Source: an uncultured Christensenella sp. (GTDB taxonomy: Bacteria; Bacillota; Clostridia; Christensenellales; Borkfalkiaceae). Taken from it: a stretch of DNA of 52,021 nucleotides. The stretch covers positions 1 through 52,021 of the forward strand of contig CAJUHT010000014.1 of NCBI GenBank assembly GCA_910586035.1, given 5' to 3'. Below are positions 8,963-16,905 of the stretch, one piece after another (the first letter of the stretch is position 1; the number at the start of each line of letters is the position of its first letter). The position numbers and the translations under genes were made by a program. Under the pieces are notes generated by a model. That model had not been told where the DNA came from, did no database searches, and saw only the letters and a program-made list of their open reading frames with translations.

Positions 8963-10022
8963 CGTAAGTTTACAGCATATCGAAAAAATTTACGACGGCG
9001 GTGTTCAGGCGGTATGGGACTTTAATCTCGACGTGCAGGACGGCGAGCTGATTGTATTGGTAGGTCCTTCCGGTTGCGGCAAATCTACTACGCTGAGAAT
9101 GGTTGCGGGGCTTGAAGATATTTCAAGCGGCAAGCTTATAATTGACGGCAAGGACTGTACGCGACTGCCCCCCAAAGACAGAGATATTTCAATGGTTTTC
9201 CAAAACTACGCTCTGTACGGGCATATGACTATTTACGAAAATATGGCGTTTTCGCTTACGCTTCGTAAAGAGAAGAAGGATGTAATACACAGAAAGGTTA
9301 TGGCGGCGGCTGAAATTCTCGATTTGAAATCTCAGCTGAACAAAAAGCCCAAGCAGCTTTCCGGCGGTCAGCGCCAACGTGTTGCGATGGGGCGTGCAAT
9401 CGTCCGTAACCCCAAGGTTTTCCTGTTTGACGAGCCTCTTTCCAACCTCGACGCCAAGTTGCGCGGGTCTATGAGGCGCGAGATTATGTTGCTTCACAAA
9501 AAACTCAATGCTACAATGATGTACGTTACTCACGACCAGACCGAAGCTTTAACGCTTGCGGACAGAATAGTATGTATGTCTATGGGGCACGTTCAGCAGA
9601 TTGGTAAACCTATCGATTTGTACGAGCATCCCGCAAACACCTTTGTGGCAACGTTTATAGGGCTTCCCCCTATGAATATGTTCGAAGGCAAAATCGAAGG
9701 CGGTAAGTTTATAGGCGAGTTGTTTGAATATCCGCTCACCGACTCGCAGGCGGAAACTTTGAAAGAATGTGAGGGGAAAAGCGTTATACTTGGCGCCCGT
9801 CCCGAAAATATTGTGCGCGGCGGAGTTATTCCGTTTGTCGTTACCAACAACGAAAACTTGGGTATGAATACGCTTGTGCACGGCAAAATCGGCGGTAAAA
9901 AGATTGTTGTTTGCAAGTTCGCAGAGTGGTGCAATTACAAATACGGCGACGAAATCAAGCTCGGTTTCGACCCTGAGCGTATGCATTTCTTTGATAAAGA
10001 AACTACGCAGGCGATAATTTAA
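8955..10022 (+). CDS. ABC transporter ATPase, MsmK/UgpC type
   Basis: A 355-aa ATPase that would power the CUT1 importer. Walker A GPSGCGKSTT is near residues 37-46, Q-loop VFQNYALYGHMT near 84, signature LSGGQRQRVAMGRA near 134, Walker B VFLFDEPLSNLD near 154, and the H-loop in YVTHDQTEA. The last ~120 residues form the regulatory TOBE/OB region of the MalK group. The start at 8955 follows AAAGGAGGAAGATA. A dedicated ATPase inside the operon is worth noting, because many Firmicutes share one MsmK, encoded elsewhere, among several importers. Confidence 0.96.
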   Translation: MANVSLQHIEKIYDGGVQAVWDFNLDVQDGELIVLVGPSGCGKSTTLRMVAGLEDISSGKLIIDGKDCTRLPPKDRDISMVFQNYALYGHMTIYENMAFSLTLRKEKKDVIHRKVMAAAEILDLKSQLNKKPKQLSGGQRQRVAMGRAIVRNPKVFLFDEPLSNLDAKLRGSMRREIMLLHKKLNATMMYVTHDQTEALTLADRIVCMSMGHVQQIGKPIDLYEHPANTFVATFIGLPPMNMFEGKIEGGKFIGELFEYPLTDSQAETLKECEGKSVILGARPENIVRGGVIPFVVTNNENLGMNTLVHGKIGGKKIVVCKFAEWCNYKYGDEIKLGFDPERMHFFDKETTQAII

Positions 10023-10036
10023 GGAGGTGTTGCGAT

Positions 10037-10777
10037 ATGGCAGAAAACGAAAACGTTACGGTTGAAACAAGCGATGTTTTAGTTCAGGAAAATCAAACTC
10101 CTCCGCAACAAGAGAAAAAACCGGGCTTTAAGGCAAAAGTTAAAGAGTGGTTCAGAAAGCAGGGCGTTTCCCTTAAAAGAAAGCCTCAGAGAATAGCTTT
10201 CCTGTTCTTTGTGGTCAGCTCTGTAATGTATCTTATAGGACTGAGCGTAACTTCACCCGGACCCGTGCTTGACTTCTCGATGCAACCTTATTTGGGGCTG
10301 TCGGTGTTTATAACAACGCTATTTTCAATATTGGTACTCGTCTTGTTTATGAACACGTTTCCCAAGCGCGGAATCAAGTACAAGAAAGACGGCAAAAAGC
10401 ACAGTATGAATTATATAATGCTTGCGTTGACTTTCATATTTGTTATCGCAATGTTTTTATTCGATTTGCTGTACTATAAACAGCTTGTTGCGTGCATACC
10501 GAGCAATGAAGCAAAGTTTTTTAAAACTTTGGAAGAGGCGGCTAAGTACGAGCAGTACATACCCGGAGGCTTGGAATCCGTTCGCTTGGATAAACTTAGT
10601 TACAGGGATTATCTTGTAAAGGCATTGAATCTCGATATTGCTCATATGGTTTTCCTTGGAATATCGGCATTGCTTTTGGCTACGCTTCCTCTATATAAGA
10701 AGCTCATAATGAAGATAGATACGTCCAAAGTTGTTGAAAGTACCGAGATTAAGGAAGTTATCGACACAGAGGACTAA
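10037..10777 (+). CDS. Uncharacterised four-helix membrane protein in pectin transporter operon (C)
   Basis: A 246-aa protein with a ~50-residue hydrophilic N-terminus rich in Gln, Glu and Lys, then a basic stretch (SLKRKPQRIAF) and four predicted membrane helices (about 53-75, 85-108, 127-150, 200-220). A charged tail follows. The loop between helices 3 and 4 is about 50 residues and could face outward. No family was recognised. It lies 14 nt after the ATPase gene with its own AAGGAGGTG, so it belongs to the same transcript. A terminator-like hairpin follows. Confidence 0.75.
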   Translation: MAENENVTVETSDVLVQENQTPPQQEKKPGFKAKVKEWFRKQGVSLKRKPQRIAFLFFVVSSVMYLIGLSVTSPGPVLDFSMQPYLGLSVFITTLFSILVLVLFMNTFPKRGIKYKKDGKKHSMNYIMLALTFIFVIAMFLFDLLYYKQLVACIPSNEAKFFKTLEEAAKYEQYIPGGLESVRLDKLSYRDYLVKALNLDIAHMVFLGISALLLATLPLYKKLIMKIDTSKVVESTEIKEVIDTED

Positions 10778-10808
10778 TACAAATTTTTTTAGCAGGCAAT
10801 TTGATTTA

Positions 10809-10834
10809 ACCGGCAAGTATACTTGTCGGTTTTT
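10809..10834 (+). terminator. Hairpin with T-run inside the pectin operon (terminator/attenuator)
   Basis: A 9-bp stem with one G-U pair (10809-10817 with 10822-10830) is followed by TTTTTA. Downstream genes 10852-14264 lack an obvious promoter of their own. The hairpin probably lowers, rather than stops, transcription into the enzyme genes. Confidence 0.7.
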
Positions 10835-10851
10835 ATCAAAATAAGGATAAA

Positions 10852-11580
10852 ATGTCAAAAAAAAAGAAAAAAGAAAAAGAATCCACTATCGAAAATTATT
10901 ACGATTTAAGAACAAAGGAAGTTGACGAATTAGTCGCGGCTTTAAAGGGTGATACGCCTGAAACAGACGAACCTGTTTCTTATAACATAGAGGAATGTAT
11001 TGGTGCAGAGGCGGCTAATCAAGGCGAAGAAACGGTTTACAAGAAACAGTCTAAGGAGTTTGACCCATATAAAATAGACAAGCTTTCGCGCATACCTACC
11101 TGGATAAAGGCATTATTTGTTAAATTTTGGTTTGCAGGCGTTGTTTGTTACTTTGTAATAATGGGCTTGGGGAGGGTTGTTCCTAACGATTTAGACCGCT
11201 TATTGCTTGCGGGTGCTTTTCTCGGCTTGTTTACAGATTTGTTTGTCAATCCGTTATTCAGGTTTATGGAATCTTCGGAAAAGGAATACAACAATTATAT
11301 GATGTTTCCCTTTCCGTTTAAAAAGTATTGGACGTTTTTTACAAACATCATTTATTATATAGCCGTTACAGTAATTGTAATGTATATATACAGTGGTATA
11401 AACCAGCTGTTGGTAATAATTTTCGAAAGATATGAAGGCTATGTTTCGCTTGGCGTAGAGCCGTTGATATACGGTGTATTCTGTTTGATTGTAGATATGG
11501 CTTTTATAGGTATTAAAGATTTAATTGTTTATTTGGTGAAGAGGGCTAAGAGCAAAAAGAAGGAGGCGGAAGATGTTTAA
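10852..11580 (+). CDS. Uncharacterised membrane protein in pectin operon (D)
   Basis: A 242-aa protein. The first ~85 residues are hydrophilic and start with a Lys run. About four membrane helices follow (about 92-113, 118-134, 157-182, 203-225). The central part (ESSEKEYNNYMMFPFPFKKYW) is dense in aromatic residues. I do not recognise a family. Its last 8 nt overlap the GH28 gene, whose Shine-Dalgarno lies in the Lys/Glu-rich C-terminal codons, so the membrane protein and polygalacturonase are translated together. Confidence 0.75.
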   Translation: MSKKKKKEKESTIENYYDLRTKEVDELVAALKGDTPETDEPVSYNIEECIGAEAANQGEETVYKKQSKEFDPYKIDKLSRIPTWIKALFVKFWFAGVVCYFVIMGLGRVVPNDLDRLLLAGAFLGLFTDLFVNPLFRFMESSEKEYNNYMMFPFPFKKYWTFFTNIIYYIAVTVIVMYIYSGINQLLVIIFERYEGYVSLGVEPLIYGVFCLIVDMAFIGIKDLIVYLVKRAKSKKKEAEDV

Positions 11581-13114
11581 GTTGTTGTTTGTTTCAAGTA
11601 CTACGGCGTGTTTCGAATTGGAAAATAAAAACCCCTATTATTCTCCCGAAAAATACCGCGTAACGCTTAACGGCGAGGCGGTTGGCGAGGAGCGGGAGGG
11701 TAATGTATTTTCTCTTTTCAGCCTTTTGCCTAATACAGAATATACGGTGGGTACTACCGCCGACGCGTTTACTTTCAAATTCCGCACCTGTAAGGAGAGC
11801 GGCACTGTCAACGTAAAGGAACTTGGCGCAAAGGGCGACGGCGTTTCGGACGATACATACTATATCCAGATGGCGATAGACAGTTGCCCCAAGGGCGGCA
11901 GGGTTATAATTCCGCAAGGCAGTTACTATACGCGCCCGATAACCCTTAAATCCGACATAACCGTCGAAATTTTGAAGGGCGGCGAACTGCTCGGCGACAT
12001 AGTTGAAGAGCATTACCCTTACGTGCCTGCAAAAATCGAACACGAGGACGGCACGGAGGAAATACTCGCCACTTGGGAGGGCAATCCCCATCCCTGCCAT
12101 CAGTCGTTTATTTCGGCTTACAGGCAGGAAAATGTTAAAATAGTCGGTGAGGGAACGATAAACGGCAACGCGGATAAATCAACTTGGTGGGCAACCCCCA
12201 AAGGCAGAGCCGTTGCAAGACCCCGCCTCGTAACCTTAAATAAGTGCAAAAACGTTGCGTTCCACGGCGTAACCTGCAAAAATTCGGCGGCTTGGAACTT
12301 GCACCCCTTCTTTTCGGAAAATCTCGGTTTTTACGATATAAGGGTGCAGAACCCCTACACGGGACCCAACACCGACGGGCTCGACCCCGAAAGTTGCAAT
12401 AAAGTGGAAATTATAGGTTGCGTGTTCTCGGTCGGCGATGACTGCGTTGCAATCAAGTCGGGCAAGCTGTATATGGGCGCAAAGTATAAAACGCCCGCCA
12501 ACTATCATACCATACGCAACAACCTTTTCCAGAACGGGCACGGCGCCATTGTTTTGGGCAGTGAAATTTCGGGCGGAGTAAAAAATCTCACCGTTTGTCA
12601 GTGCGTGTTCAAGCATACCGACAGGGGCTTGCGTATCAAGTCGCGCAGGGGCAGGGGCAAGGATTCTGTCATCGACGGAGTAGTTTTCGAAAACATAAAA
12701 ATGCTCAACGTAATAACCCCGCTCGTAATAAATATGTACTATTTCTGCGACCCCGACGGGCATACGGAATACGTGTGGTCGAGGGAAAAGCACCCCGTTG
12801 GCGCGGATACGCCGTATATGGGTAAATTTGTTTTCAGGGACATAGAGTGTACCGATTGCGAGTGTATGTGCGCATACTTCGACGGGCTTGTAGAACAGCC
12901 CGTGAAGGAAGTCGTTTTAGAAAACGTAAGTTTTTCTTTCAAGGCGGACGCAAAGCCGTTTAAGCCCGCAATGCTCGAACACGTAAGGGACTATTGCAAG
13001 GAAGGACTGTATATAGACAACGTGGAAAAGGTTACGCTTAAAAACGTTACGTTCGAAGGCGTAGAGGGCGAAAATATAATAAGAAAAAATTGCGGGAAGC
13101 TGACGGTAGTCTGA
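11573..13114 (+). CDS. GH28 polygalacturonase, cytoplasmic
   Basis: A 513-aa glycoside hydrolase family 28 enzyme that hydrolyses alpha-1,4-galacturonosyl bonds. All four GH28 motifs are present: NTDG (Asn266, Asp268), GDDC (Asp289, Asp290), GHG (His323) and RIK (Arg354, Lys356). An Fn3-like domain occupies about residues 1-75, followed by VKELGAKGDGVSDDT, the usual opening of the beta-helix. There is no signal peptide, which suggests exo-type trimming of imported oligosaccharides inside the cell. It could accept rhamnogalacturonan fragments; the motifs do not tell these apart. Confidence 0.95.
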   Translation: MFKLLFVSSTTACFELENKNPYYSPEKYRVTLNGEAVGEEREGNVFSLFSLLPNTEYTVGTTADAFTFKFRTCKESGTVNVKELGAKGDGVSDDTYYIQMAIDSCPKGGRVIIPQGSYYTRPITLKSDITVEILKGGELLGDIVEEHYPYVPAKIEHEDGTEEILATWEGNPHPCHQSFISAYRQENVKIVGEGTINGNADKSTWWATPKGRAVARPRLVTLNKCKNVAFHGVTCKNSAAWNLHPFFSENLGFYDIRVQNPYTGPNTDGLDPESCNKVEIIGCVFSVGDDCVAIKSGKLYMGAKYKTPANYHTIRNNLFQNGHGAIVLGSEISGGVKNLTVCQCVFKHTDRGLRIKSRRGRGKDSVIDGVVFENIKMLNVITPLVINMYYFCDPDGHTEYVWSREKHPVGADTPYMGKFVFRDIECTDCECMCAYFDGLVEQPVKEVVLENVSFSFKADAKPFKPAMLEHVRDYCKEGLYIDNVEKVTLKNVTFEGVEGENIIRKNCGKLTVV

Positions 13115-13133
13115 CTTTTTCGCGGGGGAAATA

Positions 13134-14264
13134 ATGAAATACGAAATAATAGAAAAGTACATAGACAGGCTGATAAGCGAAACCAAGCCCGAAGCTCCTA
13201 TTTGGAACATAGAAAATATACGGCTTGGCAAATCGCCTGCCTGGAACTATATCGACGGCTGTATGATGACGTCGCTGTACAGCATTTACAAGCTCGGCGG
13301 CGATAAAAAGTATCTTGATTTTATCGATAAATTTGTAGATTACTACGTATTCGAAGACGGCGCGATACGCGGATATAAGTTGGAAACGTACAATTTGGAC
13401 AATCTCAACGAGGGCAGAATACTTTTCGACTTGTACAGGGAAACGGGCAAGGAAAAATATTTCAAAGCAATCAAGCTTTTGTATACCCAAATCGAAAGAC
13501 AGCCGCGTACTGAGTACGGCAATTTCTGGCACAAGGAAATTTATCCCAATCAGGTTTGGCTTGACGGCATTTATATGTCGGAAGTGTTTTACACTCGCTA
13601 CGCCGCCGAGGTTGGCAACGGCGATTTCAGCGAAATAATAAGGCAGTTCGAAAGCATTTATCAGAATATGTACGACAGGGAAAAGCGCCTGTACTATCAC
13701 GGCTGGGACTGCTCCAAACAGGCTTTTTGGGCGGATAAGCAGACGGGGCTTTCTAAAAACTTTTGGCTAAGGTCAATCGGTTGGTACACGGTGGGGCTTA
13801 TAGACGTGCTTTCGTATCTCCCCGAAAGCGCCGAAAAAGAGAAGAAAACGCTTGGCGAAATTTTCAAAAATACGATAGAGGGGTTGGAGCAGTATATAGA
13901 CCCGCAGACGAATATGTTCTGGCAGGTTGTAGATAAGATAGGCAAGAAAGGCAACTATGCCGAAACTTCGGGCTCTTCGATGATTTCCTACGCGATGATG
14001 AAGGGCGCGCGTCTGGGCTATATCGACAAGCGTTACGCTAAGGTGGGCGAAAGCGTGTTCAACGGTATTTGCAATAAATACCTCAAAGAAACGGACGGCA
14101 AGCTCAATCTTGGCGGAATATGTCTGGTTGCGGGGCTCGGACCGGAAAGCAACCGCAGGCGCGACGGCTCTTACGAATACTACATTTCCGAGCCGATTGT
14201 AGAAAACGATGCCAAGGGAACGGGTCCGTTTGTTATGGCGTATACGGAAATTAAACAGCTTTAA
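13134..14264 (+). CDS. GH105 unsaturated glucuronyl/galacturonyl hydrolase (YteR type)
   Basis: A 376-aa (alpha/alpha)6-barrel enzyme of family GH105, which removes the unsaturated uronic acid left at the non-reducing end by pectate or rhamnogalacturonan lyases. The catalytic Asp144 lies in QVWLDGIYMSEVF, matching the position of the catalytic Asp of YteR. The barrel-typical KNFWLRSIGWYTVGL and ETSGSSMISYAM segments follow. No signal peptide is present. The gene is 19 nt after GH28 and ends the operon at the hairpin 14274-14297. It fits with lyase products from the PL1 enzyme at 35084. Confidence 0.94.
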   Translation: MKYEIIEKYIDRLISETKPEAPIWNIENIRLGKSPAWNYIDGCMMTSLYSIYKLGGDKKYLDFIDKFVDYYVFEDGAIRGYKLETYNLDNLNEGRILFDLYRETGKEKYFKAIKLLYTQIERQPRTEYGNFWHKEIYPNQVWLDGIYMSEVFYTRYAAEVGNGDFSEIIRQFESIYQNMYDREKRLYYHGWDCSKQAFWADKQTGLSKNFWLRSIGWYTVGLIDVLSYLPESAEKEKKTLGEIFKNTIEGLEQYIDPQTNMFWQVVDKIGKKGNYAETSGSSMISYAMMKGARLGYIDKRYAKVGESVFNGICNKYLKETDGKLNLGGICLVAGLGPESNRRRDGSYEYYISEPIVENDAKGTGPFVMAYTEIKQL

Positions 14265-14273
14265 TAAACTTAT

Positions 14274-14302
14274 GCCCGCGCTGTTCAAAGCGCGGGCTAT
14301 TT
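14274..14302 (+). terminator. Terminator of pectin operon
   Basis: A perfect 9-bp GC stem (14274-14282 with 14289-14297, loop GTTCAA) is followed by TATTTTG, with a further T-run from 14309. Confidence 0.85.
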
Positions 14303-14418
14303 TGTGCGTTTTTAAATAAAACGGGCAAAGGCAACTCAAAAGTTACATTTGCAAAGCCCGATTTATTGACATTTTAAAGCGTTTGGCGGTAATCTATTGC
14401 CAAGTAACGGAGGGCTAT

Positions 14419-15252
14419 ATGACAACGGGCGAAAAAATTACCGCGGAGAGGAATAAACTCGGGCTGACGCAACAGCAGTTTGCCGAGGAAATGGGAGTTA
14501 CGCGTCAGGCGGTTTCCCGCTGGGAGGGGGATATATCTTTCCCCGAAACGGAAAAACTTGCAAAAATGAGCCGGCTTTTCGGCTGTTCTATTGACTATCT
14601 CATAAAGTACGGCGCCGAGAGGGGCGGCGAGGAAAGCCGCAAGACGGAAGAGGACGGCGGCACGCGCATATGTAGCGGCTTCAATCCGTTTAATTGGAGT
14701 TTCGAGTATAAGAGCAAAAAAACGGTGTGCGGGTTGCCGCTCGTACATATAAATATAGGGCTGGGCAGAAGGGCGAAAGGCATTTTCTCGCTGGGTATAA
14801 TATCGAGCGGAATATTTTCTTTCGGAGTGCTGTCAGCCGGTGTGTTTTCTTTCGGCTGTTTAAGTTTGGGGTTGCTGTCGCTCGGTTGCCTAAGTTTGGG
14901 CGCGCTTGCGCTCGGCGCCGTTGCCGCGGGTCTGCTGGCTTTCGGGGGAGTTGCGTTCGGTATAATTGCTTTCGGCGGGGCGGCGTTCGGTTGCTTCGGC
15001 TTCGGCGGCTATGCTTCGGGCTTGTTTGCCGTTGGCGGCTATGCCGAAGGTTACTACGTTGCGGTGGGCGATTACGCTTGCGCGCAGTTGGCGTTTGGCA
15101 AAACAACGGCTGTGGGAAGCGTTTTGCAGGTAAATGCAGAAACGTTTGAAAGCCAAAGACAACGGGCGTTCGCGTTTATGGACGGACTGCCGCAGTTTTG
15201 GAGCGGCTTTATAAAAATCTGCAAGACTTACGCGGCAAAATTTATGGCTTAA
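14419..15252 (+). CDS. XRE-type HTH protein with C-terminal glycine-pentad repeat
   Basis: A 277-aa protein. Residues 5-60 form a clear Cro/XRE helix-turn-helix (GLTQQQFAEEMGVTRQAVSR). Residues 94-115 carry FEYKSKKTVCGLPLVHI, and from Gly121 to Gly211 a glycine stands at every fifth position, 19 times without a break, with hydrophobic residues or Ser between (GIFSL, GVLSA, GCLSL). This suggests either a regular coil fold like pentapeptide repeats or packed Gly-zipper membrane helices. A 60-residue polar/aromatic tail follows. The start at 14419 follows GGAGGG and replaces an earlier in-frame codon. DNA binding is likely; the role of the repeat is unknown. Confidence 0.85.
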   Translation: MTTGEKITAERNKLGLTQQQFAEEMGVTRQAVSRWEGDISFPETEKLAKMSRLFGCSIDYLIKYGAERGGEESRKTEEDGGTRICSGFNPFNWSFEYKSKKTVCGLPLVHINIGLGRRAKGIFSLGIISSGIFSFGVLSAGVFSFGCLSLGLLSLGCLSLGALALGAVAAGLLAFGGVAFGIIAFGGAAFGCFGFGGYASGLFAVGGYAEGYYVAVGDYACAQLAFGKTTAVGSVLQVNAETFESQRQRAFAFMDGLPQFWSGFIKICKTYAAKFMA

Positions 15253-15259
15253 AATAATT

Positions 15260-15296
15260 GCGGGGGCGCAGTCGCGCCCCCGCATATCTATTTTTT
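15260..15296. terminator. Bidirectional terminator between convergent genes
   Basis: A 10-bp perfect GC stem (15260-15269 with 15274-15283, loop AGTC). The plus side reaches TTTTTT at 15291 and the minus side reads into ATTATTTT. It serves both the HTH-repeat gene and the AraC gene. Confidence 0.88.
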
Positions 15297-16040
15297 GTCA
15301 ACGTATCTCGACGGCGAAACGCCGAAGTATTTTTTAAACACGCGCGAAAAGTACAGTGGTTCGGCAAAGCCGCAGGCTTCGGCGATTTGCGTTACGGTGT
15401 ATTCGGAGTAGCGGTTGGTAACGCCAGATAAAATAATTTCCTTAGCCCTGCTCATTCTTGCCCGCGTAAGGTATTCGTGCGGGGTTACACCCGTTTCCTT
15501 TTTAAACAGCTTGCGCACGTAGTCGTAATTTAACGGCAGTTTGCGTATGGCAACGTCGACCGAGTACGCGCTGTCGGTAAAATTTTTGTCAACGTCGGCT
15601 TTAAGCGCGGCAACCGCGGGCGAAATTCCCTCGTTTGCGCACAACGTCAATATATAGGCTGTAAGCAGTTCGCCAAGCGCGTTTAACACGGCTTCTTTTC
15701 CGCGGGTTTCGGCGGCGAAGAACGCGGCGGCTTGCTCTGCGGCGCTCCTTATGCCGTCGTTTATAACGTCGCTTACAACGGTTATTTCCTTTAACGGCAA
15801 AAGGGGCTGTTCGATAAGCACGGTTATGCCTTCCGCTGTTGAAATTTTATGCGCGGAGTTAGGCGGCACTATTACTATTTCCCGCAAGCCGAAAAATTTT
15901 TTACCGCCCGCAAATTCTATTTGCCCGCCGTCCGTTTCGGGGATAAAAATTTTTAGCGATTTTTCCGTTATAAGTCCGTTCGCGTCGGGCGCGGTTGCTC
16001 CGCCGCAATCTCCGCGGTAAACTTGCACTACGTTGTTCAT
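15288..16040 (-). CDS. AraC family transcriptional regulator
   Basis: A 250-aa regulator. An N-terminal cupin-like sensor occupies about residues 1-140 (FGLREIVIVPPNSAHKI), and the C-terminal double helix-turn-helix follows (VRKLFKKETGVTPHEYL and VTQIAEACGFAEPLYFSRVFKK). AraC proteins of this layout usually activate sugar-use genes, so control of the nearby pectin genes is a reasonable guess, not shown. There is no Shine-Dalgarno. A near-perfect promoter puts its -10 box exactly 6 nt before the ATG, so the mRNA is predicted to be leaderless. Confidence 0.93.
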   Translation of the reverse strand: MNNVVQVYRGDCGGATAPDANGLITEKSLKIFIPETDGGQIEFAGGKKFFGLREIVIVPPNSAHKISTAEGITVLIEQPLLPLKEITVVSDVINDGIRSAAEQAAAFFAAETRGKEAVLNALGELLTAYILTLCANEGISPAVAALKADVDKNFTDSAYSVDVAIRKLPLNYDYVRKLFKKETGVTPHEYLTRARMSRAKEIILSGVTNRYSEYTVTQIAEACGFAEPLYFSRVFKKYFGVSPSRYVDKK

Positions 16041-16046
16041 AGCCGA

Positions 16047-16075
16047 ATTATATCATATTATATCCGAAATGTCCA
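16047..16075 (-). promoter_or_regulatory. Promoter of araC-type gene, predicted leaderless
   Basis: -35 TGGACA (complement of 16070-16075), 17-nt spacer, and extended -10 TGATATAAT (TATAAT = complement of 16047-16052). Only TCGGCT separates the -10 from the ATG at 16040. A second TATAAT lies 9-10 nt further upstream. Confidence 0.75.
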
Positions 16076-16077
16076 TA

Positions 16078-16545
16078 TCATTTTGCGTGCGTTTTACCGA
16101 ATACTTTATTGTCGGCTTCGGGGCAGTACTCGCCCGTGTCCGTGTACCCGCGGTTTATAAAAAACTTTTCGCTCTCTTCCGTGGGCAGGGTGTAAATTTC
16201 TTTAACGCCTGCTTGCCACAGCCGCTCTTCGGCAAAAGATAACAGCGCGGAGCCAAGCCCCTGCCGCCTTGCCGCGGGGCAAACGTACAGCTCGCGCACG
16301 TCGCCGCAACCTTCCTTAAAATTCCAATCGTTTAAAACGTCGTCCGTCTGAAAGATAATAAAGCCCGCAAGCGTTTCCCCCTGTAAAACCGCCGCCGCCT
16401 CGAACAGGTTCGCCTTTAAATCGGGCAACACGTATTCGCGGAAGAGGTGGAGGGGTTCGTCCTCGCAGTCAAGCTCTTCGTAGTAGTAGCAAAACAACTT
16501 TTCAAAGGCGGGGTAGTCCTTTTCGGTTACGGGGGTTACGTTCAT
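16078..16545 (-). CDS. GNAT family N-acetyltransferase
   Basis: A 155-aa acetyltransferase of the GNAT superfamily that would move acetyl from acetyl-CoA to an unknown amine. The acetyl-CoA pyrophosphate loop ARRQGLGSALL is in place around residues 98-108, after the beta strand VRELYVCP. The C-terminal part (EKFFINRGYTDTG) also fits. The ATG at 16545 is preferred to an upstream TTG because AAGGAG is 6 nt from it. The gene lies just after the L27 terminator; the substrate cannot be inferred. Confidence 0.88.
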   Translation of the reverse strand: MNVTPVTEKDYPAFEKLFCYYYEELDCEDEPLHLFREYVLPDLKANLFEAAAVLQGETLAGFIIFQTDDVLNDWNFKEGCGDVRELYVCPAARRQGLGSALLSFAEERLWQAGVKEIYTLPTEESEKFFINRGYTDTGEYCPEADNKVFGKTHAK

Positions 16546-16556
16546 AAACAACTCCT

Positions 16557-16592
16557 TAAAAATAAAAGCGAGGGCGTTAAGGCTCTCGCTTT
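16557..16592 (-). terminator. Terminator of rplU-rpmA
   Basis: On the minus strand an 8-bp stem (AAAGCGAG with CTCGCTTT, complement of 16565-16572 and 16585-16592) is followed by TATTTTT. The GNAT Shine-Dalgarno comes immediately after. Confidence 0.75.
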
Positions 16593-16605
16593 AAATACAA
16601 AAATT

Positions 16606-16887
16606 TTACTCTGCTACGGGGTAAACGGAAACCTGCTTACCGTCGCGGCCAACTCTTTCAAACTTAACCGTGCCGTCTACAAGGGCAAACAAAGTGTCGT
16701 CTTTGCCGATGCCTACGTTGTTGCCGGGCTTGAATTTACTGCCGCGCTGTCTTACAAGTATGTTGCCTGCAAGCACTTTCTGACCGTCGGCGCGCTTTAC
16801 GCCGAGATATTTGGGGTTACTGTCTCTGCCGTTGTCGGTTGAACCGCCGCCCTTCTTGTGGGCGAATAATCTAATAAGTAACATCAT
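16606..16887 (-). CDS. rpmA: 50S ribosomal protein L27
   Basis: A 93-aa L27. After the extension the classic AHKKGGGSTDNGRDSNPKYLG start and GNILVRQRG are present. It carries the Firmicutes-type N-terminal extension (MMLLIRLF before AHKK) that the cysteine protease Prp must remove so that the mature N-terminus can reach the peptidyl-transferase centre. The usual prp (ysxB) gene between L21 and L27 is absent: only 18 nt separate the two genes here. Confidence 0.97.
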   Translation of the reverse strand: MMLLIRLFAHKKGGGSTDNGRDSNPKYLGVKRADGQKVLAGNILVRQRGSKFKPGNNVGIGKDDTLFALVDGTVKFERVGRDGKQVSVYPVAE

Positions 16888-16905
16888 TCTGGCTCCTTTT
16901 AAAAA

